64,000 nt of DNA, from NCBI GenBank assembly GCA_030655075.1, contig JAURWE010000103.1, positions 6,612 through 70,611 on the forward strand. Direction: 5' to 3'. Positions 60,967-64,000 of the stretch are shown here, piece by piece; position 1 is the first letter of the stretch; every line of letters starts with the position of its first letter. Position numbers and translations under genes: made by a program. The notes under the pieces were generated by a model. It did not search any database. It worked only from the letters and a program-made list of their open reading frames with translations, and was not told where the DNA came from. Origin of the DNA: Pararhizobium sp. (lineage in GTDB: Bacteria; Pseudomonadota; Alphaproteobacteria; Rhizobiales; Rhizobiaceae).

Positions 60967-61067
60967 TGCATGTCTGCCAAAAGTGTGCAGCGATTTTGGG
61001 AAAAAGACAGGCCCACAACAAAAGAACCGAAGCGCGCCGCGTGAGATCGCGTCTCGCGACGCGCCTT
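60967..61067. repeat. Double-hairpin intergenic repeat, diverged copy 3
   Basis: TGCATGTCTGCCAAAAGTG...GATTTTGGG is followed by a second stem of different sequence, GCGCGCCGCG...GCGACGCGCC. The layout and length equal copies 1 and 2, but the sequence of the second stem is changed with pairing kept. Confidence 0.8.
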
Positions 61068-61140
61068 GGGTCAAAAGCGCGCAATTGTAACCCAATCTGG
61101 AATATGGGAAACCGGTTTCGGAACGGACAGGAATCGTCGC

Positions 61141-61974
61141 ATGGCCGAACAGCGCAGCATCATCATAACCGGATGTTCTTCCGGCATCGGCTTTCACTGC
61201 GCCCGGGCTCTGAAGGAAGACGGCTGGCGGGTGTTTGCCACCGTGCGGCGCAAGAAGGAGCTGAAGGTGCTGGAAGCCGCCGGCATCGAAGGCTTCATCA
61301 TGGACTATACCCAAACCGACACGATTGCGGCGCTGGTCAAAACCGTGCTGGTACGGACCGGCGGCACGCTCGATGCGCTGTTCAACAACGGCGCCTATGG
61401 TCAGGCCGGCGCCGTCGAGGACCTGCCGACCGATGCGCTCCGGGCCCAGTTCGAAGCCAATTTCTTCGGCTGGCACGAGCTGACGCGGCGGGTCATCCCG
61501 GCCATGCGCAGGCAGGGCCACGGCCGCATCGTCCAGTGCTCGTCGATCCTCGGCGTCGTGCCCTATCGCTGGCGCGGCGCCTACAATGCCTCGAAATTCG
61601 CGCTTGAGGGCCTGAGCCTGACGATGCGCATGGAACTGGCCGGAAGCGGCGTGCATGTCAGCCTGATCGAGCCCGGCCCGATCGCCTCGCGCTTCACGGC
61701 CAATGCGATCGCCCATATCGAGAAACACATCGACCTCAAAGGCTCGGTCCATGCCGGCGAATATGAGCGGCAGATGCGCCGCCTGCGCGGCGAAAGCCCG
61801 CCATCGAAGGACCGGCTGGAACCGGATGCGGTCTACACAGTTCTCAGACATGCCTTGACGGCACCGAACCCCAGGCCACATTACCCGGTCACGACGCCGG
61901 CCAAGCGCGGCATGCTGTTCAAGAAACTTCTGCCTGCCCGGCTGTTCTATCATTTTCTCGGCAAGCTCGGCTGA
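61141..61974 (+). CDS. Short-chain dehydrogenase/reductase (SDR)
   Basis: The 277-residue classical SDR has the nucleotide site TGCSSGIG at 10-17, NNGAYG at 82-87, catalytic Ser134/135 in QCSSILG and YNASK (Tyr148, Lys152). Basic residues after strand 2 (TVRRKKE) suggest NADP(H). The length and C-terminal FFKLLPARLFYH-like end (here KKLLPARLFYHFLG) match the YbbO-type aldehyde/ketone reductases. AGGA precedes ATG 61141. The following small membrane gene is 37 bases away. Confidence 0.9.
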   Translation: MAEQRSIIITGCSSGIGFHCARALKEDGWRVFATVRRKKELKVLEAAGIEGFIMDYTQTDTIAALVKTVLVRTGGTLDALFNNGAYGQAGAVEDLPTDALRAQFEANFFGWHELTRRVIPAMRRQGHGRIVQCSSILGVVPYRWRGAYNASKFALEGLSLTMRMELAGSGVHVSLIEPGPIASRFTANAIAHIEKHIDLKGSVHAGEYERQMRRLRGESPPSKDRLEPDAVYTVLRHALTAPNPRPHYPVTTPAKRGMLFKKLLPARLFYHFLGKLG

Positions 61975-62011
61975 TACAGCATTTTCGAAACCAAGGAGGG
62001 CAGACGCCCCG

Positions 62012-62209
62012 ATGTCCACATTCTTTACGGCACTCACCTTCATCGTTATGGGGCTCGTCGTCATCGTGCTCGTGCGCGGCCTGTTCAACATGGCCAAGGG
62101 CGGCAGCGGCAGCACCTCCAACAAGCTGATGCAGGCGCGCATCCTGCTGCAGGCGCTGGCGATCTTCCTGATCATGTTCACCCTTTGGCTGACCGGCGGC
62201 GGGCGCTGA
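62012..62209 (+). CDS. HIG1-like twin transmembrane miniprotein
   Basis: The 65-residue protein has two membrane helices (about 5-25 and 44-61). The short loop TSNKLMQARILLQALAI corresponds to the hypoxia-induced gene 1 (HIG1) motif with the conserved arginine and glutamine. Bacterial and mitochondrial HIG1 proteins associate with cytochrome oxidase. ATG 62012 lies in a compact run with the SDR and the adenosyltransferase gene, which starts 25 bases after its stop. Confidence 0.88.
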   Translation: MSTFFTALTFIVMGLVVIVLVRGLFNMAKGGSGSTSNKLMQARILLQALAIFLIMFTLWLTGGGR

Positions 62210-62234
62210 TCCTTTCGAAAGCAGGCATATTCCG

Positions 62235-62813
62235 ATGGTCAAGCTCAACAAGATCTACACCAAGACCGGTGACGACGGCACGACAGGCCTTGCCGCCGGG
62301 CCGCGCCGCCTCAAGCACGACCACCGGGTCGATGCCTATGGCGAGATCGATGAAACGAATTCCTTCATCGGCGTCGCCCGCCAGCACACAGGCACCCTGC
62401 CGGATCTCGACGCCATGCTGATGCGCATCCAGAACGACCTGTTCGATCTCGGTGCCGATCTGGCAACACCCGATGACGGCGAAAAGCTGGAATACGAACC
62501 CTTGCGGATTCTGGCAAACCAGGTGACGCGGATCGAGAGGGAGATCGACCAGCTGAACGCTGATCTCGACCCGCTGCGCTCCTTTGTCCTGCCCGGCGGC
62601 AGCCCGGCAGCCGCTAGCCTGCACGTGGCCCGCACGGTTGCCCGCCGCGCCGAGCGGCAGATGGTCAAGCTGTCGCGCATCGACAGCGAAGCCGTCAGCG
62701 AACCGGCACTCGCCTATATCAACCGCCTGTCGGATTTCCTCTTTGTCGCCGCCCGGTGGACAAACGACCAGGGCAAGGCGGATGTGCTTTGGGTTCCCGG
62801 CAAAAACAGGTAG
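62235..62813 (+). CDS. PduO-type ATP:cob(I)alamin adenosyltransferase
   Basis: The 192-residue trimeric helical enzyme makes adenosylcobalamin. The ATP-binding N terminus is MVKLNKIYTKTGDDGTTGL. The conserved RLKHDHRVDAYGEIDETNS and the C-terminal RRAERQMVKL with YINRLSDFLFVAARW complete the PduO signature. It is distinct from the CobA/CobO type of cobalamin synthesis and usually supports methylmalonyl-CoA mutase or similar enzymes. No cobalamin riboswitch fits in the 25 bases before it. Confidence 0.95.
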   Translation: MVKLNKIYTKTGDDGTTGLAAGPRRLKHDHRVDAYGEIDETNSFIGVARQHTGTLPDLDAMLMRIQNDLFDLGADLATPDDGEKLEYEPLRILANQVTRIEREIDQLNADLDPLRSFVLPGGSPAAASLHVARTVARRAERQMVKLSRIDSEAVSEPALAYINRLSDFLFVAARWTNDQGKADVLWVPGKNR

Positions 62814-62891
62814 CGAAGGCGCCCTATAGGTTCCTATCGCCCGGATTTGGTATATTGTCCGGCGGGCTTTGAGAAACAGCATGGGGCGTTC

Positions 62892-63677
62892 ATGTTCATA
62901 CCGCTGCACGACACGAATTCCCTCAAACACATCAGGGCGCAATATGTCACGATCGCGCTGATCGCCATCAATGTTGCGGTGTGGATCGTCACCGGGGCCG
63001 CCGCCTCGGAAACTTTCGCCAATGCGGCGGTGCTCGGCCTCGGCTATATTCCGGCTGTCGTCTTCGACTATGCGGTTTTGCCGCCGGGCTTTGCCATCGT
63101 GCCCGACGATGCAACCTACGTTACCTACGCCTTTCTCCACAGCGATATCTTGCATCTCGGCTCCAACATGCTGTTCCTCTGGGTGTTCGGCGACAATGTC
63201 GAGGACGCGCTCGGTCATATCCGCTATCTGGCCTTCTACCTCCTCTGCGCCGCAGCCGGGGCCCTGATGCACGGCCTCGTCAACACCGCCTCGGAAGCGC
63301 CACTGATCGGTGCGTCCGGTGCCGTTTCCGGTGTCGTCGCCGCCTATTTCATCCTGCACCCAAAAGTCCGCGTCTGGGTGCTGGTGCTCTTCCGCATACC
63401 ACTGCCGCTGCCCGCCTTCATTCCGCTGGCCTTCTGGATCGCTCAGCAGTTCTATATGCTGCTGGTCGACAGCGACGGCGCCGTCTCCTGGGGTGCCCAT
63501 GTCGGCGGCATTCTCGCTGGCGCACTTCTGGTGGTCATTTTGCGACGCCGCGGCGTGCCGTTGTTCGACCGCACCATCGTCACCCCGAAAGCCGTGCGGC
63601 ACGCCGAGGTCACCGAACCCGTGGTGGGAACCACGCCCGGCACCGCCGCAACACCGCCAACCCATTGGGGACGCTGA
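62892..63677 (+). CDS. Rhomboid family intramembrane serine protease
   Basis: The 261-residue protein has at least six membrane helices and the catalytic dyad Ser142 in GASGAVSGV and His203 in WGAHVGG. HLGSNMLFLWVFG supplies the oxyanion Asn92. An extended loop of about 30 residues after helix 1 and a soluble C-terminal tail are typical of larger alphaproteobacterial rhomboids. Substrates are unknown. It follows the adenosyltransferase by 78 bases. Confidence 0.93.
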   Translation: MFIPLHDTNSLKHIRAQYVTIALIAINVAVWIVTGAAASETFANAAVLGLGYIPAVVFDYAVLPPGFAIVPDDATYVTYAFLHSDILHLGSNMLFLWVFGDNVEDALGHIRYLAFYLLCAAAGALMHGLVNTASEAPLIGASGAVSGVVAAYFILHPKVRVWVLVLFRIPLPLPAFIPLAFWIAQQFYMLLVDSDGAVSWGAHVGGILAGALLVVILRRRGVPLFDRTIVTPKAVRHAEVTEPVVGTTPGTAATPPTHWGR

Positions 63678-63703
63678 GAGCCCGGGCATCCCAATTCGAT
63701 TTA

Positions 63704-63732
63704 TTGACCTTGACGTAAACGTAAGATATATC
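63704..63732 (+). promoter_or_regulatory. etfB promoter with LiuR-like operator
   Basis: TTGACC (63704-63709) and TATATC (63727-63732) form a -35/-10 pair with 17 bases between. The spacer holds TTGACGTAAACGTAAG (63710-63725), a palindrome centred on ACGTAAACGT. This agrees with the known LiuR (MerR family) site that controls branched-chain amino acid and fatty acid oxidation genes, including etf, in Proteobacteria. Confidence 0.65.
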
Positions 63733-63869
63733 CGCAGCCGATTTCCCCGGGAGGCGGCGCCAATCAACATTGTAATTGCGAAAAAAACGCGTATCGATGT
63801 CGCCAACCGACAATCAGGCCGCTTTGTTAAAGCGCATTTTCCTGCAAACGTTCTTGAAGGAAGGATCCC

Positions 63870-64000
63870 ATGAAAATCTTGGTCCCAGTAAAACGCGTTG
63901 TGGACTACAACGTGAAGATCCGCGTGAAGGCGGATGGTTCGGGTGTCGAGCTTGCCAATGTGAAGATGTCGATGAACCCGTTCGACGAGATTTCGGTGGA
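63870..64000 (+). CDS. etfB: Electron transfer flavoprotein beta subunit, N-terminal part
   Basis: The frame opens MKILVPVKRVVDYNVKIRVK and continues to the window edge, giving the first 43 residues of EtfB (normally about 250). KMSMNPFDEISV is the family's conserved early block. GAAGGAAGGA is a strong ribosome binding site. EtfAB passes electrons from acyl-CoA and other dehydrogenases to ubiquinone. etfA is expected just beyond the window. The promoter carries a LiuR-like site. Confidence 0.95.
   Translation, partial: MKILVPVKRVVDYNVKIRVKADGSGVELANVKMSMNPFDEISV

Noticed and set aside
57544..61067. The three ~100-bp repeats as a CRISPR array
   Set aside because: The copies are separated by whole genes, are internally palindromic and have no spacers of regular length; no cas gene is present.
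62210..62234. Cobalamin riboswitch before the adenosyltransferase
   Set aside because: Only 25 bases separate it from the preceding gene, far too few.

Overview
The window is a chromosomal stretch of a GC-rich alphaproteobacterium. The run clpB, DUF4167 gene, prmC-prfA, ptsP, lysC, ubiG, grxC, argJ, secA, putA/putR and etfB, together with type-B PutA, UgpC-type sugar ABC ATPases and RIME-like intergenic palindromes, points to the Rhizobiaceae (Rhizobium/Agrobacterium/Ensifer relatives). This placement is by recognition of proteins and gene order, not by a database search.

Layout. 1-1083: the end of an operon whose last gene is a close match to AsbF, the 3-dehydroshikimate dehydratase of petrobactin-type siderophore synthesis. 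1290-13259: housekeeping (M23 peptidase, ClpB, DUF4167 protein, PrmC and RF1, PtsP, aspartate kinase). 13572-16352: a HAD phosphatase and a MarR regulator with its MFS exporter; the same 14-bp palindrome lies before both of the last two. 16434-28282: ubiG, a five-gene minus-strand operon (ComF, glutaredoxin, nitrilase-fold amidase, DUF1178, DUF3291), a methyltransferase, an orphan Flp pilin missed by length cut-offs, MutT and GNAT, ArgJ, a secreted parvulin and SecA. 28360-35477: accessory genes (P-loop protein, polysaccharide flippase with a BioF2/FemAB-like acyltransferase, acyl-CoA synthetase, small membrane proteins, membrane-anchored nuclease-fold protein). 35510-40069: proline catabolism (putA, its Lrp-type regulator, and a small downstream gene).

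40195-55558 is a catabolic block of two complete carbohydrate ABC importers. The first (binding protein, two permeases, ATPase) is transcribed divergently from a GMC oxidoreductase, a GntR/UTRA regulator, a ROK kinase and a double-SIS isomerase or deaminase. An inverted repeat sits in the shared promoter region. The gene set suggests uptake, oxidation, phosphorylation and isomerisation or deamination of an amino sugar or related sugar, and it is the best candidate here for an undescribed pathway. The second importer contains a polyol-type zinc alcohol dehydrogenase and follows an AraC regulator. Each importer has a perfect 10-11 bp hairpin just after its binding-protein gene. The block ends at a frameshifted permease remnant next to tRNA-Leu(CAA).

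56409-64000 returns to housekeeping genes: YqaA-type membrane protein, DsbB, HNH nuclease, AlkA-type glycosylase, GluQ-RS, YihY/BrkB, SDR, HIG1-like miniprotein, PduO-type cobalamin adenosyltransferase, rhomboid protease and the start of etfB. Three copies of a ~100-bp double-hairpin repeat lie between 57544 and 61067. The etfB promoter carries a LiuR-like palindrome exactly between its -35 and -10 boxes.
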